This document shows, piece by piece, positions 20,001 through 27,987 of a stretch of DNA of 43,176 nucleotides. The DNA is from Vulcanimicrobiota bacterium (GTDB lineage: Bacteria; Vulcanimicrobiota; JAJTBE01): the NCBI GenBank assembly GCA_021107945.1, contig JAIORV010000074.1, positions 1 to 43,176 of the forward strand, read 5' to 3'. A program made the position numbers and the translations under genes. A model generated the notes under the pieces. That model saw only the letters and a list, made by a program, of their open reading frames with translations, made no database searches and was not told where the DNA came from. Positions within the stretch are counted from its first letter, which is position 1. Each line of letters starts with the position of its first letter.

Positions 20001-20805
20001 GCCATGTTCTTTTAGCTCCGTTTAGTAGGTTAGTAATAGCTCTCATCACTTGTTCCGGGCTTCTATCGCCTACAAAGAATTCTAATTGATATTTTTTTTC
20101 ATTAATTCCTTTCCATTCATCATATAATTTTGCATAAATAAGCTTAAAAATCTCTTCAAAGGAAACAACTCCTGAGTTACCTGAAACCAGTTCTTCAAGG
20201 TCTAACAAAATCTTTTTAAGAGTTGTTTTACCCTTCTTTAATTCATCGTTCTCTTTTAACCAGTCAATAGTCCACCTTTTTGTTAAAATATCCCTGAGAG
20301 TTTCTGACATTTTAGGAATTCTCGGAATTTCAATAAAGATATTCGGCTCTTCTCTATGCAACCTTATCATTTCATTTCCATTAGACCAGACACCAATAGG
20401 CGCCCCTTCTGCATTACAATAGCTTTTAAGCTGATCTTTACCGTCTCTTCTTCCTGGTCTTTTCACCTCAAAAATAATGTAAGGATGAGTTAAATCTTCG
20501 TGTAAGACAACAATATCTGCAAGCCCTGAGTCACGGGAACCAAAATATATAACTTTTTCAACATCTATTCTATCTTTTGGATAGCTATATTCGGTAAGTA
20601 ATCTATATATCCAAAGTTGTCTGACTATTTCTTCAGGTTTAGCCACCTTATATTTATCTCTGATTTGGCACTTTATTAGAAATTTTCCGTCTTGTTCCGT
20701 TATCAACCTTTCAACAACTTTTATCTCCCTCGTATTAAAAAGAGACAGACCGTGTTTAACGTCTGATGTAGAAAATATTTTCTTTATTTTGGATTGATCT
20801 ATCAT
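17023..20805 (-). CDS. Single-chain restriction-modification protein: HsdR_N-like nuclease, N6-adenine methylase, two target-recognition domains
   Basis: 1260 residues from the ATG at 20805 (GGAGGAG just upstream). The N-terminal region has a PD-(D/E)xK nuclease pattern of the HSDR_N type (LADIVVL near residue 95, then IIFEVK near 110). A type I HsdM-like N6-adenine methylase follows, with GQFFTPR near 325, DPACGSAGF (motif I) near 347 and NPPF (motif IV) near 460. A Glu/Lys coiled coil lies around 640-690. The C-terminal ~400 residues are HsdS-like, with two target-recognition units (EGDVLISVVGTLGN and KGDVIVSSVEGSLKK). No helicase or translocase domain and no adjacent HsdR, M or S gene exist, so it works alone like type IIG/IIL enzymes. 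The gene is visibly more AT-rich than its neighbours, which suggests horizontal transfer. Confidence 0.9.
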   Translation of the reverse strand: MIDQSKIKKIFSTSDVKHGLSLFNTREIKVVERLITEQDGKFLIKCQIRDKYKVAKPEEIVRQLWIYRLLTEYSYPKDRIDVEKVIYFGSRDSGLADIVVLHEDLTHPYIIFEVKRPGRRDGKDQLKSYCNAEGAPIGVWSNGNEMIRLHREEPNIFIEIPRIPKMSETLRDILTKRWTIDWLKENDELKKGKTTLKKILLDLEELVSGNSGVVSFEEIFKLIYAKLYDEWKGINEKKYQLEFFVGDRSPEQVMRAITNLLNGAKRTWHGVFEFTDKIEMRDTHLKVCVSFLEKIKLFNSNLQVIDEAFEYLIPQVSKKKEGQFFTPRPAEDMVVKMLNPKFDEFVIDPACGSAGFLLHSVMWIEGGMITGKELSQPAKHFAQNNIAGIDFAKKAVKIAKAINLIIGDGKSHIYRDNSLLPQTWNNKTKEDLKERLIRYINNPEKDIENQDNFLYFNFDILMTNPPFAGTVKKDDIRHILKYYHLMQKNGKYINKTGRHILFLERSLHFIRPGGRMAIVLPQGLLNNTNAEYIRRFVIDNARILAVVGLHGNSFKPHTGTKTSVLFLKKYTDEERQKIQEIKLKYEGEWEDFIYRLNDKYKNIDWKTKINNEDLPEELTSFIESYFESTEEIDSFNDEETVELEEVEKVLKEKEEELNNAISSNRKTELKEEIKALNSKINKVSGEISKRTLSGQIWLVLNKRNINEDFKKFWLEGKVKENIDYPIFFAVNKIPLKDNRGEYRYKRKQNGELLIDKNGHTIIDHDLDEIAEAFIKFAKEQLEKGDKTFDFWSDPYDVKKNINVEVSIIKLSEIEDTKRLDAEYYHPKYIKIKNKILQTASYSLWREIGGRFIIGPFGSEFKVDNYVTENSYRYVRGKDVKGFFLIDDDNVYMPQKDFKRLEKHSLREGDVLISVVGTLGNTAIVDESVPPAIFSCKSTAFRTKYIDPFYLIAYLNCKFGRSLLQRKVRGAVQTGLNINDLKSLLIFLPSKKEIQIEIAKTVFDSKNFYNNSKSFYSQAENILLEELGLKDFKPKYELSFVANLSNALGSHRFDAEYFQLAYEEVKNKVKEYSMGYTRLLDHVESIRPNFDPEKYPEKIFFYVELADIDSSIGVINSTNKIKGKEAPSRAKRIVKKGDVIVSSVEGSLKKIALVDQKFENSLASTGFFHFRPTKILPEVLLVLSKTLVLQAQLKRECSGTILTAVPNESLKRIMIPILPLKIQQKIASLVQQSHLARKKAKELLEEAKRKVEEAIENEIKK

Positions 20806-20820
20806 CCTTTTCTCCTCCAT

Positions 20821-21025
20821 ATCTTTAAAAACGCCAATGAAAAAACTTGCCTTAAAATTGCCTATATTTATAAAATCTTTCTGTAAATAAAAAGAAAATC
20901 CTCTACAGATAAAACATTATATAACTATTATTGCAGATTCATCAGTCAGGATTAAACTTCCATCAATATCCTTATTCTCATGAGGTTGAAACTTGGGGTA
21001 TTCTCAAGAGGGTTTAATTTCATGT
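20821..21025. other. AT-rich spacer upstream of the RM gene
   Basis: About 200 bases of AT-rich DNA between the start of the RM gene and the terminator of the zipper operon. A promoter for the RM gene must be here, but I see no confident -35/-10 pair. Confidence 0.3.
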
Positions 21026-21054
21026 AAAAAACGGTGGATTATCAACCACCGTTT
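21026..21054 (-). terminator. Intrinsic terminator of the zipper operon
   Basis: AAACGGTGG (21029-21037) pairs with CCACCGTTT (21046-21054). On the minus strand the stem is followed by a T run. It is about 60 bp after the last gene of the operon. Confidence 0.85.
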
Positions 21055-21110
21055 CTTAGCGATGTGTAAATTATCAAATCAAGATGGATTATCAAATCAA
21101 GAAGGTAATG

Positions 21111-22145
21111 TTACTTTTCTTTTACAGGTTTTGACTTGCCTGTCTTTTCAGCTTTAACTTCAGTCTCCGGTTTTACAGGAGCGTTCTGCTGTTGTATTTT
21201 CGCCGCTTTTTTGGCGGCTTCTTTTCCCGCTTCACGGTTCTTGATGGTTTTGAATGTTCCTATAGCTCCAAGTACCGCTCCGACTGCCGCCGCGCCGGCA
21301 ATTATTGGCGCTCCGAAGAGCAAGCCGATTGGTGCAAGACTTATTGCCCCGGCAAGTGCTCCCAAGCTGATCTTACTCTTTTTGCCCAGAGGATGTTTCT
21401 CAAGGTATGGATCCAGTTTATTGACCGCCTTATTTGAGATATCCTCAATTCCATTACGCATAATCTGGCGAATGGGGGGACCAATGACGGCTCCGATTCC
21501 TCCGGCAATAGCGCCTGCAACCGCACCTACTGCAATTGTTACGGGTCCTCCGAGTGCACCTGTAAGCGCACCTGTCGCCGCTCCTGCGAGCGCGCCCAGG
21601 ACCGCTCTTCCGGGAGCTTTAACGGCCTTGCCACCAATGCCTCCTGCGACTGTCCCGGCAAGGAACAAAGCGGAATTGCCTGCCATAGCCGATGCAGTCA
21701 TTCCAGCTATGAATCCACCGTAAACACCGTCCCTGGTTGAAGATCGCCTGCTACCGGACAATGTTCCCGTAGCACCGGCAAGTCCTCCCAGAATACCGCC
21801 TGCGGCAAGCACCGGAATAGTTATCGGCCCGCCAAGGGTTGCTGCAAGAGCTACAACCGCCGCAGTACTTATTGCGGCACCGGTCATAGTTCCAACTCCA
21901 AGAGCCTTACCGAATGATCCTGTTTTTTCACCGGTCTTGACGCCTGCATACCCACCAATCATACCCGCCGCACCGACAATAGGCCCACCGCCGATGTATC
22001 CCTGGATACCTCCGGAAAGGGCGCCGGACACGGGTGAGGATTTGAATGAATCCCCCTGTGTTTCAGGCCTCGGTTTGGCATAATTCTTGATTTTCTTTGG
22101 TATGCTGATGATTTTCTGTCCGACTGAACGGATGCTCATAGTCAT
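21111..22145 (-). CDS. Zipper operon gene 4: large Gly/Ala glycine-zipper protein
   Basis: 344 residues; GAGGGTGA precedes the ATG. Residues 1-40 are a basic polar leader ending in QGDSFKSS. From about 42 to 300 the protein is dominated by Gly/Ala/Val/Ile with closely spaced GxxxG and AxxxG patterns (SGALSGGIQGYIGG, GALAGAATGALTGALGG, AGAIAGGIGAVIG), likely several membrane-inserted helical hairpins. A charged amphipathic stretch (NGIEDISNKAVNKLDPYLE) breaks it near 235-260. The C-terminal ~45 residues are Lys/Glu/Ala-rich. There is no signal peptide. It resembles no named family beyond glycine-zipper membrane proteins; a pore-forming, membrane-remodelling or scaffold role is possible. It is last in the operon, 30 bp after gene 3. 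Confidence 0.7.
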   Translation of the reverse strand: MTMSIRSVGQKIISIPKKIKNYAKPRPETQGDSFKSSPVSGALSGGIQGYIGGGPIVGAAGMIGGYAGVKTGEKTGSFGKALGVGTMTGAAISTAAVVALAATLGGPITIPVLAAGGILGGLAGATGTLSGSRRSSTRDGVYGGFIAGMTASAMAGNSALFLAGTVAGGIGGKAVKAPGRAVLGALAGAATGALTGALGGPVTIAVGAVAGAIAGGIGAVIGPPIRQIMRNGIEDISNKAVNKLDPYLEKHPLGKKSKISLGALAGAISLAPIGLLFGAPIIAGAAAVGAVLGAIGTFKTIKNREAGKEAAKKAAKIQQQNAPVKPETEVKAEKTGKSKPVKEK

Positions 22146-22175
22146 TTCACCCTCTTGATAATTTCCTGAAATGTC

Positions 22176-23252
22176 TTAAATGATTTTCCTCAGGATATTG
22201 GTCATTATTCCTGTAAGCGCGCCGCCAATAGCTCCAATCACCGCTCCGCCGAGAACTTGTCCCATAAATCCGAACCGGGATTTTATCTCGATGGACTGGG
22301 TTATTTTCTCCATTGCGGGCTTCTCGCCGATACCGAGCATTCCCTTTTCCATCTTTGGAGCTTCAACGGTAACATCCTGTTTGGGAATCTCATGCTCTTT
22401 GAATACATCATAAATAGATTGATGGATATCCTGTGGAACCTGGCCGATAGTCTGGCTCTCCATAACAGGTTGTTTGAAGCTGATTTCCTTCCCGGCTCCC
22501 TGTCCTGCCTCAATCATCGCGCCGACTCCGCCAAGCACCGCTCCACCAGCGGCTCCCAGTGCTGTTGTTGCGGCAATGACCTTGCCCTGTCCTTCAAGTT
22601 CACGATTTTCTCGAGGCACATATCCGCCTTTTTTCATGACCTTGCGGCCGACCGCAATTGCCACACCAATACCGCCTCCAAGCAACGCTCCGGTGACCAT
22701 GCCCTTCACACCGCTCATTACCGGTGAATCACCATCAACTGTATGGACAACCTTGCCCTCCTTGACAGTGTAGTCTCCAACTTTCTCATACTCGATTCTG
22801 GGAGTGAATTTGTGATCATATCCCTGCAAATAGCCTGCAGAGTCTTTCTGTTCAATCTGTTTGTGGTCGTAACCCTTTAATATGGGTCTGTTTATATCAT
22901 GCTCGGTTTTTGTTATTTCAATCTTTGGGTCATCCAGAGCCGTGTCGAGTACTCCCTCCGCCATTCCAAGTGCTCCTCCGACTGCCGCGCCGCCTGTGGC
23001 GCCGACAATTACAAGTTCCTTATCGGAGAAGTCGGAAAGCTTCGGGGGACGCAGTTCTGAAGTGTCAGCGATTTTGGAAATATCACTGTCAATCCTGTCA
23101 ACACGATCTTCTATGTGATGAAGATTGTCGTTGATTTCCTTCGCTTGCCGGTCTTTTGGAGTATAATCTTTACCGGTTGCCTTTTCATTCCCGGTGACAT
23201 TATGCTTTACCCATCCGGTGACTTTGTTTGCCATTCCTTTAAGGGAATCCAT
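22176..23252 (-). CDS. Zipper operon gene 3: three zipper segments flanking two soluble domains
   Basis: 358 residues; AAGGAGGGG lies upstream. An N-terminal amphipathic helix with KHNVTGNEK and a short coiled coil (IEDRVDRIDSDISKI) is followed by zipper segments near 80-105, 165-190, 215-245 and 330-352. Between the first two lies a soluble domain with a repeated GYDHK phrase and HKFTPRIEYEKVGDY; between the last two lies PVMESQTIGQVPQDIHQSIYD. Both soluble blocks recur in the gene at 27988-28899 (HKFTPDIRYQEVGEY and PVMNEKYIGEVPRNYYEPI), as does the N-terminal KNNITGTDK, so the two are paralogues with block order rearranged. No known domain is recognised. It lacks the clear Asp-centred leader motif of the others. 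Confidence 0.7.
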   Translation of the reverse strand: MDSLKGMANKVTGWVKHNVTGNEKATGKDYTPKDRQAKEINDNLHHIEDRVDRIDSDISKIADTSELRPPKLSDFSDKELVIVGATGGAAVGGALGMAEGVLDTALDDPKIEITKTEHDINRPILKGYDHKQIEQKDSAGYLQGYDHKFTPRIEYEKVGDYTVKEGKVVHTVDGDSPVMSGVKGMVTGALLGGGIGVAIAVGRKVMKKGGYVPRENRELEGQGKVIAATTALGAAGGAVLGGVGAMIEAGQGAGKEISFKQPVMESQTIGQVPQDIHQSIYDVFKEHEIPKQDVTVEAPKMEKGMLGIGEKPAMEKITQSIEIKSRFGFMGQVLGGAVIGAIGGALTGIMTNILRKII

Positions 23253-23279
23253 GCATCTCCCCTCCTTTCCTTATTGCTT

Positions 23280-24515
23280 TTAACGGTTATTGAGTCGATT
23301 CTCACGGTCGCGAAGCTCCGATTCCCAACGGTTCAACTGGGCTTCTTTTTGCTGAAGTCTTCTCTTATCGGATTCGATACTGGATCTCTCACCCTCGAGC
23401 TGGGAATTCAACCTCGAATACCTGTCTCTCTCGCTGCGAGCCTCTTGTCTATCGCGATATGCTTCATTCTTTATTGTCTGAGCTTGTCTTAACTCATTAT
23501 CAGCTCGTCTGAGTTTGGAAGAAGATTCATCCTCATATCTGCGGGCATTGTCAAGTTTCTTCTGCCATTCGGTTTTGAGAGGTTTGAGCTCTTTCTGAAC
23601 CCTCTTATCGATGATATCATCAAGAGTCTTTTCTTTGGTTTTCAGATCTCTCTCCTTCCGATCGAGCTGGGTATGACGTGTCTGATACTCGGATTCCAGA
23701 TCCACTTTTCTCTCGTCATAGAGCTCCTGTGCGCCTGTTTCGATATGCTGATCAACATCCTTCTCTTTCTGGTCAACCTTTGCTTCCCATTCATTAAGTC
23801 CGGATTCTCTTTTGTCAAGCTTGGTTTCCCAATTACGAAGATCCGCTGATTTTTCCTCATACATCTTGTTACTGCGATCTTCGATGATCCGGTCAATATT
23901 CTTCTCTTTATCTGCCAGCTTATTGTCTCTTGTATCAAGAGAAGTTTCACGCTGATCTAATTTTTGTGACTTGTTTTCATGATATTTCTTTGCAGCATCC
24001 GTCTGCTTTGCCAAGTCGGAAGCTACAACTTTCAGCTCGCCTTCCTTTTGCTTGAGCATCTCTTCCTTTTTCTGAAGCTCAGCGAATTTCTTTCCCTGGA
24101 AGATCTTTTTACCAACCCATTTGACACCTTTACCCACACCCTCGGCCAATTTCCATCCGCCATAGGCTCCGGCGATTCCAAACGCTACTGCGCCGACAAT
24201 TCCACCGGTCATACCGGCCGCTCCAACAGCCGCCCAGGTGAAGTTTGAGGCAAGGAGTCCTTCTACAACGGTTCCCGCTCCTGCTAACGATGCACCGAGC
24301 AATCCGCCGCCAATAACACCACTACCCAGTCCGATACCGCTCGCCATTGAGTTAAGTGCTTTTCTTATTGCTCCAGGCTTATCTGGTTTGGCTTTTGATA
24401 TTCTGACTTTGTCTGTTGTGTCCAAGGTGACAGCTTTCTCCTGGCTCCCGAGTACCTGGGGGGGCGATTTGTAAGAGGAGAGCTGATGCACACCTGCTGA
24501 ATTAAGTTTATCCAT
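23280..24515 (-). CDS. Zipper operon gene 2: leader, zipper membrane segment and long coiled coil
   Basis: 411 residues. Its ATG overlaps the stop codon of gene 1 (TAATG, sharing base 24515), with GGGAGGTGGAG inside the end of gene 1, so the two are translationally coupled. Residues 1-40 form a polar leader ending in TTDKVRIS. A Gly/Ala zipper region (about 52-118) is followed by about 290 residues of nearly uninterrupted coiled coil with recurring L-D-x-R/K-E units (KLDQRETSLDTRD, KLDKRESGLNEWEAK, QLDRKERDLKTKEK). The pattern suggests a membrane-tethered rod about 40 nm long if continuous. There is no signal peptide, so the rod should be cytoplasmic unless a special exporter acts on it. Confidence 0.75.
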   Translation of the reverse strand: MDKLNSAGVHQLSSYKSPPQVLGSQEKAVTLDTTDKVRISKAKPDKPGAIRKALNSMASGIGLGSGVIGGGLLGASLAGAGTVVEGLLASNFTWAAVGAAGMTGGIVGAVAFGIAGAYGGWKLAEGVGKGVKWVGKKIFQGKKFAELQKKEEMLKQKEGELKVVASDLAKQTDAAKKYHENKSQKLDQRETSLDTRDNKLADKEKNIDRIIEDRSNKMYEEKSADLRNWETKLDKRESGLNEWEAKVDQKEKDVDQHIETGAQELYDERKVDLESEYQTRHTQLDRKERDLKTKEKTLDDIIDKRVQKELKPLKTEWQKKLDNARRYEDESSSKLRRADNELRQAQTIKNEAYRDRQEARSERDRYSRLNSQLEGERSSIESDKRRLQQKEAQLNRWESELRDRENRLNNR

Positions 24516-25033
24516 TATTCTCCACCTCCCAGTTTACCTTCGACAGCTTTGATTGTTCCGCTGACCAATCCAATTGCTCCTCCGATTAACATGCCGGGAA
24601 TCTTGCCAATCAATTCCGCTGACTTGCGGGCGATCTGGAAAGCTCCGACTCCTGTGGCGACACCGCCTATAGCTATGCCCGCTTTTGCCATCATGCCTGT
24701 TGTGGCGAATGATGTACCTAAGAAGGAAAGCAACCCTTTCGTGCTGACCGACGCCAACACCGGACCTATGCCCGCTCCCAGCGCACCAAGGAAGATCGCT
24801 CCACCGGCCGCGCCGGCATATAAACCGAGAGTTAACCCGGCTATACCAAGAGCTCCTCCAACACTGGATGATGTAATATTCCCAACCTTAAGAGCCATGT
24901 TCTTTGATTCCTTGCCGATTGTACCAAAAAAGGAATCTTTCGGTTCGGCTACAGGCTCCTGTTTAGGCGCAGATTTCGCTGCTTTTGCAGGCATCATCTG
25001 TGCGCCCGTTTGGACTCTTTTTATTCCGTCCAA
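24515..25033 (-). CDS. Zipper operon gene 1: small Gly/Ala glycine-zipper protein
   Basis: 172 residues; AGGAGGTG lies upstream. The basic leader (residues 1-36) ends in EPKDSFFG. The remainder (about 50-165) is hydrophobic and Gly-rich with repeated small-xxx-small motifs (GGALGIAGLTLGLYAGAAGG, GMLIGGAIGLVSG), probably four to five helices. There is no signal peptide and no recognised family. As first gene of the operon it carries the control region with ATGTTAACAT 106 bp upstream. It could be the membrane-embedded unit for the coupled coiled-coil protein. Confidence 0.72.
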   Translation of the reverse strand: MDGIKRVQTGAQMMPAKAAKSAPKQEPVAEPKDSFFGTIGKESKNMALKVGNITSSSVGGALGIAGLTLGLYAGAAGGAIFLGALGAGIGPVLASVSTKGLLSFLGTSFATTGMMAKAGIAIGGVATGVGAFQIARKSAELIGKIPGMLIGGAIGLVSGTIKAVEGKLGGGE

Positions 25034-25095
25034 TCTCTACACCTCCTGAATATTTATCGGGACATCCCGCTATTACCATTTCAAATAAAATCTTT

Positions 25096-25158
25096 AATAT
25101 AATTATCGCACAAGGGCTGTAATTGTGCAATATAGTTCATGTTAACATCTTATTAACA
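25096..25158 (-). promoter_or_regulatory. Control region of the zipper operon
   Basis: On the minus strand a half-site TGTTAAT (25158-25152) and the palindrome ATGTTAACAT (25148-25139) lie 11 bases centre to centre. A TATATT box (25101-25096) follows after about 38 bases. A separate inverted repeat, GCACAA/TTGTGC (25109-25114 and 25123-25128), covers the spacer. The function of both elements is inferred from position and recurrence. Confidence 0.55.
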
Positions 25159-25185
25159 AATGGACGTGTAAAGGATGACGGAGGG

Positions 25186-25400
25186 AATAACGTAGCGCGG
25201 GTTTTTAAACCCGCTGGTAATCCCGATAAATGTGGCAAATAAATTCGCAAACAAATTTGCAAACCTAAAGGTTTGAGCTACTATGTTTGAGCTACGAGGC
25301 TTGAGTCTTCGTGGTAAAATAAATCTCCAATCTACCACTTCCCATTTCCCATCTCTCGCTTCTCAACTCCCGTTTTTCATTTCCCATTTCCCTTTTCCCG
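25186..25400. repeat. Cluster of interspersed palindromic repeats
   Basis: GCGGGTTTTTAAACCCGC (about 25195-25212), CAAACCTAAAGGTTTG (about 25260-25275) and a pyrimidine-rich cccatttcccttttcccg run (about 25340-25406) are stacked together. No gene is visible between 25034 and 25542 apart from these and the control region. Confidence 0.6.
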
Positions 25401-25542
25401 TTTCCCATCACAGGGAGGAAGGTTAACTTATCGATAGAATATTCTCAGCAATCAGGATAACAGGTATCTATTAAACTATATAAAACAAACTATATTAAAC
25501 TATGCACCTGAGAAATAATCGTTTTATCGAAAGGAGAAATCT

Positions 25543-27063
25543 ATGAAACCAAACATATTTGAAAATCCGGTAATAGCAAAAGAAATGATAATTAATCCGT
25601 CATTTGACGAATTGAGAGAGATGGCGAAAGATAATGAGAGGACAACGGAATTCGGTTCAGCTTCATATGTCTCCAGGATTCGCTCCAGGTCGGCGAAGTT
25701 TACGGACATAATCTATGGGGAAACGACGGAGTACCAGGAGAACCTTGTAAGGGAAGCACAGGAGCATATGAAAACCAGGAAGCTTCTCAGGATCGACAGG
25801 ATGATGGGAGGGCATCCAGACTTCAACCTTCACTGCCGCCTCTATGTCCCGGTGGAATATGCACAGATTCCCTTCGGTTGGGGACAATTGCTGTTCGACG
25901 CCGATGAGCCGGAAGGCGATCCCGATATCACGGTGGTTGCTCTCCCCGATTGGAAAGAGAGAAGAATGCTCGTGGATCCCAAGTCTCATGTCACTTACCT
26001 GTTGAGTTCCGATTACATAGGCGAGATTAAAAAAGCGAACCTGAGAATGGCGATGTATATTGCAAAATGCAGGGGATTGCTGGGACTACATGCCGGCAGC
26101 AAGGAGATTCATTTCAAAAAAGACGGAAAGATGGTCAGCAAGGGTGCGATATTCTTTGGACTATCCGGAACAGGGAAGACAACCCTCACATGTCACCATC
26201 ACAGGTTCGAGGGAGATGAAGGCGTCGCAATCAGGCAAGATGATGTAATTATATTGAAAGACAACATGTATTGCGTGGGAACCGAGAAAAATTTCTATGT
26301 GAAGACGGAGGGTCTCGAAGAAAAGGGACAACCTGTGCTTTATCATGCGGCGACAAGTCCCGGAGCGGTTCTTGAGAATATTTGGGTTGATAAGAACGGA
26401 AAAGTCGATTTTTTGAATTATGAATTGACATCCAACGGGAGATGCGTTGTATATCGTGCGGATATGGATTATACCGACGACAGAATAGACCTCGACTGCG
26501 CCGATATTGTAATTTTCATAACCCGCCGCAAAGACATTGTTCCACCCGTCGCAAAGCTTACACCGGAGCAGGGAACGGCATTCTTCATGCTGGGTGAGTC
26601 AATCGAAACATCCGCAGGCGACCCCACAAAAGCAGGCCAGTCTCTGAGATGTGTCGGCACAAATCCATTTATCGTGGGACAGGAATATGAAGAAGGCAAT
26701 ATCTTCCTTGAAATACTTCGAAAAAATCCCAAAATACAGATTTTCCTGCTTAACACCGGTATGGTCGGTGGAGAAAGCGGCGAGAAGATAACAATATACC
26801 ATTCAACAGAGATAATAAAGCAGATTGCCAAAGGTGGAATCAAATGGGAAAAAGATCCTCTGTGGGGATATGAAATACCGATGAGCATAGACGGCATGGA
26901 GATTACTCGAATTGATCCCAGATGGCACTATTCCAGAGTTGACTATATCAAGATCGTGAATCAATTGAAAGAAGAGCGCAGAAAATGGCTTGAGAAGTTC
27001 GACGGTCTTGATAAGGATATTATCAATTCCCTAAACTTGAGACCGGACCCGATACCCGTATAA
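25543..27063 (+). CDS. Divergent phosphoenolpyruvate carboxykinase (ATP-type)
   Basis: 506 residues; AAAGGAG precedes the ATG. It probably interconverts oxaloacetate and phosphoenolpyruvate using a nucleotide. The P-loop FFGLSGTGKTTL (near residue 205) is the PEPCK kinase-1 motif, and LENIWVDKNGKVDF, NGRCVVY, PPVAKLTPEQ and the C-terminal region align in order with ATP-PEPCK. The usual GDDEHGW...FEGGCYAK block is replaced by GDEGVAIRQDDV...KNFYVKTEG, so this is a distant branch and kinetics or nucleotide preference may differ. I would call it a pckA homologue. It is followed 33 bp later by a TatD-like hydrolase and is probably in one transcript with it. Confidence 0.85.
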   Translation: MKPNIFENPVIAKEMIINPSFDELREMAKDNERTTEFGSASYVSRIRSRSAKFTDIIYGETTEYQENLVREAQEHMKTRKLLRIDRMMGGHPDFNLHCRLYVPVEYAQIPFGWGQLLFDADEPEGDPDITVVALPDWKERRMLVDPKSHVTYLLSSDYIGEIKKANLRMAMYIAKCRGLLGLHAGSKEIHFKKDGKMVSKGAIFFGLSGTGKTTLTCHHHRFEGDEGVAIRQDDVIILKDNMYCVGTEKNFYVKTEGLEEKGQPVLYHAATSPGAVLENIWVDKNGKVDFLNYELTSNGRCVVYRADMDYTDDRIDLDCADIVIFITRRKDIVPPVAKLTPEQGTAFFMLGESIETSAGDPTKAGQSLRCVGTNPFIVGQEYEEGNIFLEILRKNPKIQIFLLNTGMVGGESGEKITIYHSTEIIKQIAKGGIKWEKDPLWGYEIPMSIDGMEITRIDPRWHYSRVDYIKIVNQLKEERRKWLEKFDGLDKDIINSLNLRPDPIPV

Positions 27064-27096
27064 ACATTGTAATAAAAGAGAACGGAGGCGCAGGGT

Positions 27097-27879
27097 ATGT
27101 TTCTGGATATCCATACTCATCTTGATCTCTATGAGGGGAAGATGATGGATCTTGCCCTTGGAGAAATTGAGAGGAACCGGATTTTCTCGGTTTCCAATTC
27201 TATGGATTTTATTTCATACAGAAAAAATTGTGACCTGGCAAAGAAATGTAAATATACCCTGCCCATCTTTGGAATTCACCCCTGGAACGCACATCTTTAT
27301 GCAGACAAGCTGGACTCCCTGGAAGAATATATCGAAGAAAGCTTGATGATTGGCGAGATAGGCCTCGATTACCATTTCGTAAAAGATACACACCAACAAA
27401 TTGCCCAGCGAAGAGTATTCGAATTCTTTTTGAATGAAGCTAAACGTTTAAATAAAATAGTTATTCTTCATACCAAGGGAGCGGAAGACGATGTGCTTCG
27501 GATGTTGAGGCATTACAATATTGAAAGGGCAATTATCCACTGGTACTCGGGACCTATAGAAAAATTCTTTGATTACTTAAGAGAAGGATATGTTTTTACA
27601 ATTGGCTTTATGGTGTTGTACTCAGATTTCATAAGAGTGATGGCTCGTAAACTGCCCGTAAACCAGTTACTTACAGAAACGGATAATCCCGGTGGACTTC
27701 AGTGGTATTCCGACAGAGCGGGAATGCCCATTCTTGTAAAAGATATTGTCGGGGAAATTGCAAGGATAAGGAATGAAAATAAGGAAGAGATAGAAAATAA
27801 TATATGGGACAATTTCATGCAGATTCTCACATATGATGAAAGAAATGTGATAATGAGTTGCATGAAAAATCCCCGTTAA
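27097..27879 (+). CDS. TatD-family metal-dependent hydrolase
   Basis: 260 residues; GGAGG lies upstream. The TIM-barrel amidohydrolase motifs of TatD proteins are in order: HTHLD (residues 6-10), GIHPWN, GEIGLD (near 88), HTKG (near 128), HWYSG (near 150) and TETDNP (near 190). These supply the two-metal ligands. TatD enzymes are mostly deoxyribonucleases or related phosphodiesterases. The protein has normal length for the family. It probably forms an operon with the PEPCK-like gene and is closed by the bidirectional terminator at 27918. Confidence 0.88.
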   Translation: MFLDIHTHLDLYEGKMMDLALGEIERNRIFSVSNSMDFISYRKNCDLAKKCKYTLPIFGIHPWNAHLYADKLDSLEEYIEESLMIGEIGLDYHFVKDTHQQIAQRRVFEFFLNEAKRLNKIVILHTKGAEDDVLRMLRHYNIERAIIHWYSGPIEKFFDYLREGYVFTIGFMVLYSDFIRVMARKLPVNQLLTETDNPGGLQWYSDRAGMPILVKDIVGEIARIRNENKEEIENNIWDNFMQILTYDERNVIMSCMKNPR

Positions 27880-27917
27880 GGAATCCCTGATTTTACTTTA
27901 CTCCTGCCCGGGAAATC

Positions 27918-27953
27918 AAAAAACCCCACATTTTATTTGTAAGTGGGATTTTT
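27918..27953. terminator. Bidirectional terminator between TatD-like and zipper paralogue genes
   Basis: CCCAC (27925-27929) pairs with GTGGG (27943-27947), with an A run before and a T run after, so it works on both strands. Confidence 0.8.
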
Positions 27954-27987
27954 ACTTGTCAATATATATTCAGATTAAATCGGGTAA

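Noticed and set aside
21136-21723. Plus-strand frames opposite the zipper genes
   Set aside because: Gly/Ala codons read in antisense give long Ala/Pro frames; these are mirror images, not genes.
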